DNA from: Clostridia bacterium
GTDB taxonomy: Bacteria; Bacillota; Clostridia; Oscillospirales; CAG-382
Direction: 5' to 3'
Assembly: GCA_017613815.1 (NCBI GenBank)
Contig: JAGADB010000077.1
Coordinates: 1-10,079, forward strand
Length of the DNA stretch: 10,079 nucleotides
Positions 1 through 8,303 of this stretch are shown piece by piece (the stretch's first letter is position 1; each line of letters starts with the position of its first letter). Below the pieces are notes generated by a model. It was not told the origin of the DNA, searched no databases, and worked only from the letters and a program-made list of their open reading frames with translations. The position numbers and the translations under genes are program-made.

Positions 1-2724
1 GGTTCGGTATGCGACGTTGCAGAGGAAGTTATAGATTATCTCACTTCCAAGGGCGAAAAAGTCGGACTTATCAAGGTTCGCCTTTTCAGACCGTTCGTGC
101 CTGAAAAACTCGTTGCGGTTCTTCCCAAAACAGTAAAGAAAATCGCGGTTCTCGACAGAACGAAAGAGCCCGGCTCTCTCGGCGAACCGCTTTACCTCGA
201 CGTCGTAACGGCTTTGAACGTTGAAGGCGTAACGGGCGTAAAGACCGTCGGCGGACGCTACGGACTCGGCTCAAAGGACACGACTCCCGCGTCGATTTTC
301 GCGGTATTTGAAAATCTTTGCGCAGACGAGCCCAAAAACGGCTTTACAATCGGCATAAACGATGACGTAACGCATCATTCGCTCGAAGAAAAGGCGTCTC
401 CCGACACCGTTCCCGCGGGAACCATCAGCTGTAAGTTCTGGGGACTCGGCGGCGACGGCACGGTAGGTGCAAACAAGAACTCCATTAAGATAATCGGCGA
501 CCATACCGATAAATTCATCCAGGCATACTTCCAGTATGACTCCAAAAAGACCGGCGGCGTTACGATTTCCCACTTAAGATTCGGCGACAAGCCCATAAAA
601 TCGTCGTATTATATCACAAAAGCGGATTTCGTGGCATGTCATAACCCGTCTTATATCTTAAAGGACTATAAGATAGTAAACGACGTAAAACCGGGCGGAA
701 AGTTCCTGCTCAACTGCCAGTGGACGCCCGAAGAGGTTGAAAAACACCTTCCCGCAAGAGTAAAGAAGTATATTGCCGAAAACAATATCGAATTCTACAC
801 CGTAAACGCGATAGACAAGGCGCGCGAAATCGGAATGGGCAAGAGAACCAACACGATACTTCAGTCGGCATTCTTCGCACTCGCAAATATCATGCCTATT
901 TCCGAAGCGGTAGAATATATGAAGTATATGGCAAAGAAGTCGTATCTTAAGAAGGGCGAAGCCGTAGTTGAAATGAACTACAAGGCAATCGACGCCGGCG
1001 TAGAAGCGCTCGTAAAGATAGACGTTCCCGCTTCGTGGGCAAATCTCGAAGTCAAGGAAGAGAAGAAGGAAGTCGAAGGCAAGCGCCCGGAACTCGTAAA
1101 ATTCGTAAAAGAAGTCGTGCTTCCCGTTGCGGCAATGCAGGGCGACTCGCTTCCGGTATCCGCGTTTGAGGATATGGCTGACGGCTCGTTCCCGCAGGGC
1201 GCCGCGGCATACGAAAAGAGAGGCGTTGCGGTTGACGTTCCCGAGTGGAACGCGGAAAACTGCATCCAGTGCAACCAGTGCGCATACGTCTGCCCGCACG
1301 CGACGATAAGACCGTTCGCGATGAGCGCGGAAGAAGCGGCAAAAGCGCCGGAAGCAACGAAATTCGCACCCAAGATGATAGGCAAGGGCTGCGAAGAATA
1401 TAAATTCACGATGGCAATCTCTCCGCTCGACTGTATGGGCTGCGGCGTATGCGTAGGCGTATGCCCGACGAAACCCGAAAAGAGAGCGCTGACGATGGTT
1501 CCTCAGGAATCCCAGAGCGAACAGCAGAAGGTGTTCGACTATGCCGTTGCAAACGTTTCGAAGAAGGAAACGCCGTTTGCGCCGACTTCCGTAAAGGGAA
1601 GCCAGTTCAACCAGCCGCTGCTTGAATTCTCCGGCTCGTGCGCAGGCTGCGCCGAAACCTCTTACGCAAGACTCATCACTCAGCTCTTCGGCGAGAGAAT
1701 GTATATATCCAACGCAACGGGCTGCTCGTCAATCTGGGGCGGCTCGGCACCCTCCACGCCTTATACCGTTAACCGTGAAAGCGGCAAGGGTCCGGCTTGG
1801 GCAAACTCGCTGTTTGAAGATAACGCTGAGCACGGACTCGGCATCTACCTCGGCCAGAAGACGATAAGAGAAAAACTCATCGGCTACGTAAAAGAACTCG
1901 GCGAAAAGGTAGAAGACGCGGAAAAGAAAGCGGTAATCGACGAATACCTCGCAACCGTCGACGACGGCGCAAAGAACGGCGAAGCAACCGATAAACTCGT
2001 TGCAATGCTCGAAAAGTGCGGCTGTGAAGACGGAAAGAAGATACTTGCCGAGAAAGAATACCTCAGCAAGAAGTCGGTATGGATATTCGGCGGCGACGGC
2101 TGGGCATACGATATCGGCTTCGGCGGCCTCGACCACGTAATAGCGTCGGGCGAAGACGTAAATATTATGGTATTTGATACGGAAGTATATTCCAATACCG
2201 GCGGACAGGCATCCAAAGCGTCGAATATCGGACAGGTCGCACAGTTTGCGGCGGCAGGTAAGTCGATAGGCAAGAAGAACCTCGCCGAAATCGCAATGTC
2301 CTACGGCTACGTTTACGTGGCGCAGATAGCGATGGGCGCGGATATGAACCAGACGATAAAGGCGCTCTGCGAAGCCGAAGCATACCACGGACCTTCGATA
2401 GTAATCGGATACGCACCCTGCGAAATGCACGGCGTAAAGGGCGGCATGACCAACTGCCAGAGCGAAATGAAGAGAGCCGTTGAGGCGGGCTATTGGCAGA
2501 CGTTCAGATATAATCCCGCACTCAAGGCGGAAGGCAAGAATCCGCTCACTGTTGACTCCAAGGAGCCCACGGCTGACTATATCGAATTCATCACGAGCGA
2601 AACGCGTTACAGCAGACTTGCTCAGCAGTTCCCCGAAAGAGCGAAAGAGCTGTTTGCAAAAGCGGACGCCGCTGCTAAGGCAAAATACGAAAGACTCATT
2701 AAACTCAGCAATCTTTATAACTGA
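1..2724 (+). CDS. nifJ: Pyruvate:ferredoxin (flavodoxin) oxidoreductase, 5'-partial
   Basis: Oxidatively decarboxylates pyruvate with CoA to acetyl-CoA and CO2, passing electrons to ferredoxin; cytoplasmic. The frame is open from base 1, so the true start lies upstream. 907 residues are visible; family members are about 1170-1200, so roughly the first 265 (pyruvate-binding domain I and part of II) are missing. Visible in order: the end of the transketolase-C-like domain; the gamma domain from about 421 (KFWGLGGDGTVGANK); the EKR region near 840 (RTNTILQSAFF); two 4Fe-4S ferredoxin motifs with cysteines at 1261/1270/1279/1291 and 1432/1441/1450/1462; and the thiamine-diphosphate domain. The latter keeps the proximal-cluster cysteines (CAGC at 1639 and 1648, NATGC at 1723, YAPC at 2419) and the TPP/Mg motif GDGW (2092-2103) with its Asn at 2194. 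All expected cofactor ligands in the visible part are intact, so it should be functional. An internal GTG at 97 is not the start, because conserved family sequence precedes it. The family is certain; the symbol follows common usage. Confidence 0.97.
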   Translation, partial: GSVCDVAEEVIDYLTSKGEKVGLIKVRLFRPFVPEKLVAVLPKTVKKIAVLDRTKEPGSLGEPLYLDVVTALNVEGVTGVKTVGGRYGLGSKDTTPASIFAVFENLCADEPKNGFTIGINDDVTHHSLEEKASPDTVPAGTISCKFWGLGGDGTVGANKNSIKIIGDHTDKFIQAYFQYDSKKTGGVTISHLRFGDKPIKSSYYITKADFVACHNPSYILKDYKIVNDVKPGGKFLLNCQWTPEEVEKHLPARVKKYIAENNIEFYTVNAIDKAREIGMGKRTNTILQSAFFALANIMPISEAVEYMKYMAKKSYLKKGEAVVEMNYKAIDAGVEALVKIDVPASWANLEVKEEKKEVEGKRPELVKFVKEVVLPVAAMQGDSLPVSAFEDMADGSFPQGAAAYEKRGVAVDVPEWNAENCIQCNQCAYVCPHATIRPFAMSAEEAAKAPEATKFAPKMIGKGCEEYKFTMAISPLDCMGCGVCVGVCPTKPEKRALTMVPQESQSEQQKVFDYAVANVSKKETPFAPTSVKGSQFNQPLLEFSGSCAGCAETSYARLITQLFGERMYISNATGCSSIWGGSAPSTPYTVNRESGKGPAWANSLFEDNAEHGLGIYLGQKTIREKLIGYVKELGEKVEDAEKKAVIDEYLATVDDGAKNGEATDKLVAMLEKCGCEDGKKILAEKEYLSKKSVWIFGGDGWAYDIGFGGLDHVIASGEDVNIMVFDTEVYSNTGGQASKASNIGQVAQFAAAGKSIGKKNLAEIAMSYGYVYVAQIAMGADMNQTIKALCEAEAYHGPSIVIGYAPCEMHGVKGGMTNCQSEMKRAVEAGYWQTFRYNPALKAEGKNPLTVDSKEPTADYIEFITSETRYSRLAQQFPERAKELFAKADAAAKAKYERLIKLSNLYN

Positions 2725-2731
2725 TAAAGAA

Positions 2732-2767
2732 AAAACGGAATACGGAAATTTTTCCGTATTCCGTTTT
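2732..2767 (+). terminator. Hairpin terminator after the pyruvate:ferredoxin oxidoreductase gene
   Basis: Perfect inverted repeat with 17-base arms (2732-2748 and 2751-2767) around a two-base centre, so a few inner A-T pairs must open to form the loop. It begins 7 bases after the stop codon. The outer A-T pairs supply the T-run on the + strand. On the - strand the hairpin is followed by a longer T-rich run, so it could work in both directions. It fills most of the 62-base gap before the GH3 gene, and I see no clear promoter in what remains. Confidence 0.85.
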
Positions 2768-2774
2768 GCTCAAA

Positions 2775-2789
2775 AAGGAGAAAATTATG
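2775..2789 (+). promoter_or_regulatory. Ribosome binding site and ATG that fix the GH3 start
   Basis: AAGGAG at 2775-2780 stands 6 bases before ATG 2787. An in-frame TTG at 2766 would start inside the terminator arm and before this site, so it is not used. Confidence 0.85.
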
Positions 2790-5141
2790 CAAAAGGCAAA
2801 ATGGAGCCGCGTTGCGTATATGCCCGGTACGGGGCTTTATAACGAAAGAGAGCGCGTAACGGGAAACGACGAGCATATTGCGCTTTCAAGAAGAGCCGCA
2901 AGCGAGGGCATGGTGCTCTTGAAGAACGAGGAAAACTTCCTGCCCCTTAAAAAAGGCGCGAAAATCGCACTTTTCGGCAAGGCGCAGGCCGACTATGTCA
3001 AAGGCGGCGGCGGAAGCGGAGATACCGTTTGCGCATACGTAAGGTCGCTTGCTTCGGGACTTGAAATCAAGGAACAAGAGGGTAAAGTCGAACTTTTCAA
3101 ACCGCTTTCCGACTATTACTGCGGATACGTGAAAAAAGAATATGAAAAAGGCATCGCTCCCGGCTTTGTAAAGGAGCCGGAACTGCCCGAAAACCTGCTC
3201 GCCGAAGCTCAAAAGTTCTGCGACACCGCGGTAATTACAATCTGTCGCTTTTCGGGCGAGGAAAAGGACCGCACGGGAAAGCCTTTCGACGGCGATTTCT
3301 ATTTAAGTAAAGAGGAAACCGCGATGGCGGAAGAGGTAAAAAAGAACTTTGAAAACGTCGTAGTCGTTCTCAACGTCGGAGGAATAGTCGACACGCTGTG
3401 GTTCAAGGACGAAAAGAGCGTAAAATCAGCGCTTCTTGCATGGCAGGGCGGCATGGAAGGCGGTCTTGCCGTATCCGATATACTCGTCGGCGACATATGC
3501 CCCTCCGGAAGACTTGCCGACACCTTTGCCGTAAATTTCGACGCCTATCCCAGCTCGGAAAACTTCTTTGAGTCGGACGACTACGTCGAATATACCGAGG
3601 ATATATACGTCGGATACAGATATTTCGAGACGGTGCCGGGACAAAAGGAAAAAACGGCGTATCCGTTCGGCTACGGACTTTCATATACCGAATTCTGCAC
3701 CGAAAACGCAAAATTTTACGAAACCGACGGAAAAATCGTGCTTTCCTGCGATATAAGGAATATAGGAAAGATAGCAGGTAAACAGGTCCTGCAGGTCTAT
3801 TGCTCCGCGCCGCAGGGAAAACTCGGAAAACCCTCGTCGGTGCTCGTCGGCTTTTGCAAAACGAATATAATTGAACCCGGAAAGAGCGAAAAAGTAAAGA
3901 TAGAAATCGACCCCTATTACTTCTCGTCATACGACGATACCGGAAAGGTAAAGAAGTCGGCATACGTTCTCGAAAAGGGAGAATATACCGTTTACGCAGG
4001 CTTTGACGTAAGGGACGTAAGGGAAAAATACGTTTTTGAATTAACGGAAGACAAAATTTTATCCGAACTATCGGAAAAATGCGCGCCGCACGCGCTTCAT
4101 AAGAGAATGCTATCAAGCGGAAGCTATGAACCCGTAAAAGCGGACGAAATATATGTTCACCCCGCTTTCGACGAGAGCGTAATTCCGCTCGAATACGGAA
4201 ACCCCGAGGAGTCGTCTAAATGGTATATGCCGTGGAGAGCGTGGGGCGACGGCGGACACCCGACTCTGCTTCGCGTTTACGAGGGCAAAATAACACTCGA
4301 CGAGTTTGTGTCGGCGCTCGACGACGAGCAGAAGATACACCTTCTTTGCGGACAGCCCAACAGAGGCATAGGAATTACCTTCGGAATAGGAAACCTTGCA
4401 CTTTTCGGAGTGCCGAACATAATGACCGCCGACGGACCCGCGGGACTGCGCGTAATGCCCGACTGCGGCATACATACGACGGCGTTCCCCTGCGCAACGC
4501 TTATGGCTTGCACCTGGAACACCGAACTTGCAAAAGAAACAGCGTCCGCGGGCGCGGACGAGGTGCTTGAAAACGGCGTAGGTATGTGGCTTACGCCCGC
4601 GATAAATATCCACCGCACGCCGCTTTGCGGCAGAAACTTCGAATACTTTTCGGAGGACCCGTTCCTTGCGGGCAAAATGGCGTCCGCCGTCGTTTCGGGC
4701 ATACAGTATAACGGCGTCGCCTGCTCCCTCAAACACTTTGCCTGCAACAATAAGGAGACCAACCGAAAGGACTCCGACTCGATTTTAAGCGAGAGGGCGC
4801 TCAGGGAAATATATTTAAAAGCGTTTGAAATATGCGTAAAGGAAGCGCACCCCAAAACCGTTATGAGCTCGTATAATATGATAAACGGACAAAGGGCGAG
4901 CACAAATAGAGAGCTTCTCACCGATATACTGAGAGGCGAGTGGGGCTTCGAGGGGCTCGTAACGTCGGATTGGTGGACTCACGCGGCCCAGTGGGAGGAA
5001 ATCAACGCCGGAAACGACTTAAAAATGGCAAACGGCTCACCGGAAATGACCTTTGACGCGCTCAGAGAGGGAAAACTCCAAAGGGAAGCGCTGGAAAATT
5101 CGGTAAGGCGCGTGCTGAAACTCATTCTGAGCATAAATTAA
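2787..5141 (+). CDS. GH3 family beta-glucosidase with inverted domain order
   Basis: A 784-residue retaining glycoside hydrolase, most likely a beta-glucosidase or cellodextrinase acting on short oligosaccharides inside the cell; there is no signal peptide. Domain order is reversed from classical GH3. The alpha/beta sandwich domain comes first (about 30-303, ending PFGYGLSYTEF at 293-303), then a fibronectin-III-like domain (about 309-416), then the (beta/alpha)8 catalytic barrel (about 500-784). The nucleophile is Asp728 in the SDW motif. The acid/base is probably Glu158 in SGEEKDR, by alignment from memory with the SGEGxDR motif of Thermotoga Bgl3B. Substrate-site motifs TADGPAGLR (Asp549), GRNFEYFSEDP (615-625) and KHF (Lys649, His650) are all present, so the enzyme looks active. 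The same inverted order is known from Butyrivibrio fibrisolvens and Ruminococcus albus beta-glucosidases. The gene stands alone between two terminators, with no transporter or regulator beside it. Exact substrate (glucoside, xyloside or other) cannot be read from sequence. Confidence 0.93.
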   Translation: MQKAKWSRVAYMPGTGLYNERERVTGNDEHIALSRRAASEGMVLLKNEENFLPLKKGAKIALFGKAQADYVKGGGGSGDTVCAYVRSLASGLEIKEQEGKVELFKPLSDYYCGYVKKEYEKGIAPGFVKEPELPENLLAEAQKFCDTAVITICRFSGEEKDRTGKPFDGDFYLSKEETAMAEEVKKNFENVVVVLNVGGIVDTLWFKDEKSVKSALLAWQGGMEGGLAVSDILVGDICPSGRLADTFAVNFDAYPSSENFFESDDYVEYTEDIYVGYRYFETVPGQKEKTAYPFGYGLSYTEFCTENAKFYETDGKIVLSCDIRNIGKIAGKQVLQVYCSAPQGKLGKPSSVLVGFCKTNIIEPGKSEKVKIEIDPYYFSSYDDTGKVKKSAYVLEKGEYTVYAGFDVRDVREKYVFELTEDKILSELSEKCAPHALHKRMLSSGSYEPVKADEIYVHPAFDESVIPLEYGNPEESSKWYMPWRAWGDGGHPTLLRVYEGKITLDEFVSALDDEQKIHLLCGQPNRGIGITFGIGNLALFGVPNIMTADGPAGLRVMPDCGIHTTAFPCATLMACTWNTELAKETASAGADEVLENGVGMWLTPAINIHRTPLCGRNFEYFSEDPFLAGKMASAVVSGIQYNGVACSLKHFACNNKETNRKDSDSILSERALREIYLKAFEICVKEAHPKTVMSSYNMINGQRASTNRELLTDILRGEWGFEGLVTSDWWTHAAQWEEINAGNDLKMANGSPEMTFDALREGKLQREALENSVRRVLKLILSIN

Positions 5142-5154
5142 TTAAATAAAAATG

Positions 5155-5190
5155 AAAAATATGCGGAGAAATCCGCATATTTTTTTGTTT
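5155..5190 (+). terminator. Strong intrinsic terminator after the GH3 gene
   Basis: Stem arms 5155-5167 and 5172-5184 pair over 13 bases (GC-rich core TGCGGA/TCCGCA) around a GAAA tetraloop at 5168-5171. The T-run TTTTTTT then G then TTTTT follows on the + strand. This is a textbook Rho-independent terminator, 13 bases after the GH3 stop. Its right arm also carries the GCATA proposed below as a sporulation -35 element. Confidence 0.93.
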
Positions 5191-5203
5191 TTCGGAAAAA
5201 CTA
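5175..5203 (+). promoter_or_regulatory. Candidate forespore (sigma F/G-type) promoter for the ger operon
   Basis: GCATA at 5175-5179 matches the sigma F/G -35 consensus. GGAAAAACTA at 5194-5203 fits the sigma F -10 pattern GGnnAnAHTR. The spacer is 14 bases, one shorter than the 15 usually quoted. Transcription would start near 5210, giving a leader of about 22 bases with a GGTGA ribosome site at 5223-5227 before ATG 5232. No sigma-A-type promoter is visible in the 90-base gap. A-rich sequence makes chance matches easier, so this is a hypothesis. Confidence 0.4.
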
Positions 5204-5231
5204 TCAAAAAAACACAAAAAGCGGTGAAAAG

Positions 5232-6650
5232 ATGATAGCAAACGCAAACGCCGAAGAACTGAAAAGGGAAACGGAGGAGATTTTCAGGGACTGCGGCGAC
5301 CTCAATTACAGGACGGTTTTTTCGGGAAATAAAAAGATTTACGCCTTTAATTTCGGCAACTTTTCCGGCAGGGACTATATTTCGGAAAATATAATAAAAC
5401 CGCTCACAATGTATGACGGAAAACTCGAAAAGGACGAGGATTTTTTGAGGTGCGTGAGCGCCTCCGAGGCAAAGGAAGCGTCGGGAGTTTCCGACATAAA
5501 AAAATATCTGCTTTCGGGCTTCTGCGTAATCTTTGCACAAAGCGGAAAAGACGTGATTTCGCTTGCGTTTTCCGCAAGAAATGAAGCGACGAGAGCGCCC
5601 GAAGAACCCGATAACGAAATCGTCGTGCGCGGCCCGCGCGAGGGCTTTTCCGAAAAGGCGGAGGATAACGCCGCACTCATACGAAAGCGCATAAAAAGCG
5701 AAAAATTAAAGGTTTTGACCGTAAACGCCGGAAAATATACCGATACCGGTATAAAAATTCTTTACCTCAAAGGCGTCGCGGACGAAAAACTCGTAAACGA
5801 TATAAAAAACAGAATAGAAAATATGAATATCCCGTCGGTCATGGATTCGGGATATATAGAACAGTACCTTACGGGCGGAAAAAGCAAGCTTTTTACCGAG
5901 ATAGGCAACAGCGAAAAGCCCGATAAGGTCGCCGCCAAAATCACCGAGGGAAGAGTGGCTGTTATTGTGGATTCAAGCCCCGTCGTGCTTACCGTGCCGT
6001 ACCTTTTCGCCGAGAGCTTACAGTCGGCGGAGGACTACCTCAAAACTCCGTACTACGCGACTTTTATAAGGATAATAAGATTTGTAAGCCTGCTTATTGC
6101 TCTCTACTTACCCGCTTTTTACGTCGCGGTCATGGAGCACCATAAAAACGCCGTGCCCGCAAAACTTTATATGAAAATGACCGAGTCGAGAGCCGACGTG
6201 CCTTTCGGAATATTCGGGGAAATGGTGGTAATCCTCCTCATATTCGAACTCATACGCGAGGTCGGAATAAGAATGCCGGGAGCCGTCGGAAGCGCCGTCA
6301 GCATAGTCGGAGGACTCATACTCGGAGACGCCGCGATATCGGCGGGCATTTCAAGCCCGCCAATAATCATGGTCGCCTCCTTAACCGCAATATGCACGTT
6401 TATACTGCCTACGTATATGAACAGCACGCTTCTTGTCCGCCTTGTAAACCTTGCGGCGGCCATGGCGTTCGGCATGCTCGGGATCGCGGCGTCTCTTGCA
6501 ATAACGCTTGCGGTGCTGTCGTGCAAAACCTCCTTCGGAGTGCCGTATATGCTGCCGTTTGCGCCGTTTGATAAAGAGGGAATGAACGACTTTCTTTTCG
6601 TTTTGCCCAAAAAGGCGATAAAACACTCCGAAAGGGAATTGAAATATTGA
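5232..6650 (+). CDS. GerA-family spore germination receptor subunit A
   Basis: 472 residues, normal for the family. It is a subunit of a germinant receptor in the spore inner membrane; with the B and C subunits it senses nutrients and triggers germination. Family landmarks: VVRGPREGF (131-139), DSGYIE, SEKPDKVA, GRVAVIVD (240-247), then a membrane part of about five segments (about 280-299, 325-344, 357-375, 380-397, 405-435) including FELIREVGIRMP and the VSIVGGLILGDAA stretch. Residues 1-270 form the soluble N-terminal domain. In GRVAVIVDSSP the usual Gly after Asp is Ser. The start ATG 5232 has a short GGTGA site 4 bases upstream and an in-frame stop immediately before it. SpoVAF belongs to the same family, but the C- and B-like genes next door, in gerK order (A-C-B), favour a germinant receptor. 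The germinant cannot be inferred. The stop overlaps the start of the next gene. Confidence 0.93.
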   Translation: MIANANAEELKRETEEIFRDCGDLNYRTVFSGNKKIYAFNFGNFSGRDYISENIIKPLTMYDGKLEKDEDFLRCVSASEAKEASGVSDIKKYLLSGFCVIFAQSGKDVISLAFSARNEATRAPEEPDNEIVVRGPREGFSEKAEDNAALIRKRIKSEKLKVLTVNAGKYTDTGIKILYLKGVADEKLVNDIKNRIENMNIPSVMDSGYIEQYLTGGKSKLFTEIGNSEKPDKVAAKITEGRVAVIVDSSPVVLTVPYLFAESLQSAEDYLKTPYYATFIRIIRFVSLLIALYLPAFYVAVMEHHKNAVPAKLYMKMTESRADVPFGIFGEMVVILLIFELIREVGIRMPGAVGSAVSIVGGLILGDAAISAGISSPPIIMVASLTAICTFILPTYMNSTLLVRLVNLAAAMAFGMLGIAASLAITLAVLSCKTSFGVPYMLPFAPFDKEGMNDFLFVLPKKAIKHSERELKY

Positions 6651-7273
6651 AAAAAATAATCGTTTCGGCTTTGTTTCTCTTTTTTGCACCCCTTTTTCTC
6701 GCTTCCTGCTCGTATTACGGCGAAAAAAGGGACGTTTGTTTCGTCTACGCGATAGGAGCGGGGGAAAATGACGGGCAATTTGAAGCGTATTTTCTCAAAT
6801 CCGTAAACGAAAATAAAGAAAATGCGCAAAATAGCGGAGAAAACGAAAAAGAGAGCGTGAAGGATACCGAAACCGTGTATCTCGAATGCGAAAAAACGTC
6901 GGGAAAAAACGCGGACGAGGCCTTTCGGAAGTTTTACGAAAAATACAGCGACGTCTATATAAATTCCGCAAATATATACGTCTTTTCAAAGAATTTGGGG
7001 AAAGAAACGCTTTCCGACTTCGGAAAATATCTCGTCAACTCCAATAAACTGCCGCTCAAAAGGGACGTTTTTTTGTGCGAAGACGTAATGGGGCTTTTTT
7101 CGCTTGACGCGGAAAAATACGACGCAAAGGGCTTCGAAAAGGCGTGTGCCGAACTCGGCGAAAGCGAAAATATCGTGTATTTTCTGGCGGCGGAGACGCA
7201 AAATAAGGGAAGTTTTCCGAAAGAAGCGTGTTTTTCCGACGGAAAGATGAAAATAAAGGGAAAAGAAACGTAA
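6647..7273 (+). CDS. GerC-like spore germination lipoprotein, short form
   Basis: 208 residues starting at TTG 6647, which overlaps the previous stop codon (TTGA), so translation is probably coupled; AAAGGG at 6631-6636 lies 10 bases upstream. The N-terminus is a lipoprotein signal: Lys-Lys, a hydrophobic run, and lipobox LASC at 18-21, with Cys21 the predicted lipidation site. The mature part resembles the N-terminal domain of Ger(x)C proteins: an opening VCFVYAIGAG-like strand, a charged low-complexity stretch (about 52-72), then NADEAFRKFYEKYSDVYINSANIYVFSK, the section that in GerC reads as alpha-helix plus 'hlkviviS'. GerC proteins are usually about 370-400 residues with a second, C-terminal domain. 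Here the protein ends about where that domain would begin (KMKIKGKET), and the permease gene follows after 4 bases, so no remnant remains. Position between A and B subunits supports the call more than sequence similarity alone. Confidence 0.8.
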   Translation: MKKIIVSALFLFFAPLFLASCSYYGEKRDVCFVYAIGAGENDGQFEAYFLKSVNENKENAQNSGENEKESVKDTETVYLECEKTSGKNADEAFRKFYEKYSDVYINSANIYVFSKNLGKETLSDFGKYLVNSNKLPLKRDVFLCEDVMGLFSLDAEKYDAKGFEKACAELGESENIVYFLAAETQNKGSFPKEACFSDGKMKIKGKET

Positions 7274-7277
7274 AACA

Positions 7278-8303
7278 ATGATAAAAAGCGTAAAAAACAA
7301 AAATCTTTTTTTGTCGTATGCCGCGCTTGCGTTTGTATATACCTACGCGGGAATTGCCGAAAAGTACCCCGACTATAACGGAAACGCGCTGCTCACCTGG
7401 TTTTTCACGGCGGCGTGCGCTTTGGTTTACTCGTTTGCCGTTTCAAAATTCTTTTCGACGGATTTTGTAAAAAAAGACGGCGGAAAAGCGCCCCTTGTAC
7501 TGCTTTTGACCTTTTGTATTTTGTACGCCTCGTCGAACGTCTCTTTTTTCGCGTCGTCTCTCGGTTTGTTCGACGACTTCTACTCGTCGGAAACGTGCGT
7601 TTTTTTCGCCGCGTTTTTTTCACTTTTTTGCGCGTTTTTTATCGGAAAACGGGGTAAAAACGGTATAATTTTCTTCGGACTTTTGTCGTCGGTTTTCTTT
7701 TTCGCATGGACTTTTTTCGGATTTTTCGCGTTTTTTACCGCAAAACACGCGGTATTAATCTCGTCTCCGCTCAAATTGCTTGAAAAAACGGATTTTTTCG
7801 GAATAATCAAGGATATTCTGTATATTAACGCCGATCTTGCGGTCTTTGCATACGTTTTAAGCAAAAACGAAAGCACCCCGGAAAAGCAAATCCTGAAAGC
7901 CGCAATCCCCGCAGGGAGTGCCTTTTTCGCCGCCGTAAGCGGCGCAAACGTGCTTAAAAACGCGCTTTTGCTGGGGGACAGACTGCTGTACGAGGCGGAA
8001 AACCCCAATTTTACGGCAATCCGCATGATTCCGCTCTTCGAACTGCCCGAAATCTGCGTTGCCGTAAACGCCTTCGCCTGCATAATCAAGGCGTCCGTGT
8101 CCGTTTGCTGCGCATTTTTCGCATTGAAAGATATATATGGGGAAAAATACAACGGCAAAATAGCGCCGTTTTTGCTTTTCGGCGCGGCTTTTGCGTCAGC
8201 TTTGCTTATTTGCGGGAGAGATGGCGTTACTGAATTTTTATCGGTAACAAGCGCCGTAGCGTGCGCCGCGCTCTGCTTTTTCGTAAGATACAAAAACGTT
8301 TGA
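7278..8303 (+). CDS. GerB-like spore germination permease (APC-type), divergent
   Basis: 341 residues, mostly hydrophobic with about 9-10 predicted membrane segments (roughly 9-26, 38-58, 71-91, 106-121, 127-155, 180-194, 205-232, 255-280, 292-310, 315-336). GerB proteins are about 365 residues with ten segments and are the likely germinant-binding subunit in the spore inner membrane. The best family resemblance is the stretch from YEAENPNFTAIRMIP through FELPEICVAV to IIKASVSVCCAFFALKDIYG. It follows the pattern of GerB proteins around a 'yPt..lvR.i' loop, then a helix with 'W....FiK.s...Y'. The first half is very Phe-rich and hard to align. The ribosome site is weak: AAAGGG at 7255-7260 is 17 bases from ATG 7278. 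Coupling to the preceding gene, 4 bases away, is likely. Identity rests on topology, this motif and operon position. Confidence 0.75.
   Translation: MIKSVKNKNLFLSYAALAFVYTYAGIAEKYPDYNGNALLTWFFTAACALVYSFAVSKFFSTDFVKKDGGKAPLVLLLTFCILYASSNVSFFASSLGLFDDFYSSETCVFFAAFFSLFCAFFIGKRGKNGIIFFGLLSSVFFFAWTFFGFFAFFTAKHAVLISSPLKLLEKTDFFGIIKDILYINADLAVFAYVLSKNESTPEKQILKAAIPAGSAFFAAVSGANVLKNALLLGDRLLYEAENPNFTAIRMIPLFELPEICVAVNAFACIIKASVSVCCAFFALKDIYGEKYNGKIAPFLLFGAAFASALLICGRDGVTEFLSVTSAVACAALCFFVRYKNV

Noticed and set aside
97..99. GTG at 97 as the oxidoreductase start
   Set aside because: The same frame is open to base 1 and encodes conserved family sequence before the GTG; the gene is simply cut by the window edge.
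1729..2430. 233-codon open frame on the - strand inside the oxidoreductase gene
   Set aside because: The + strand here encodes the conserved TPP domain; the antisense frame is a by-product of its codon use and resembles nothing.
6647..7277. GerC as a frameshifted pseudogene
   Set aside because: The frame is intact, the next gene begins 4 bases after the stop, and no leftover second-domain sequence is visible in other frames, so a short gene is the simpler reading.
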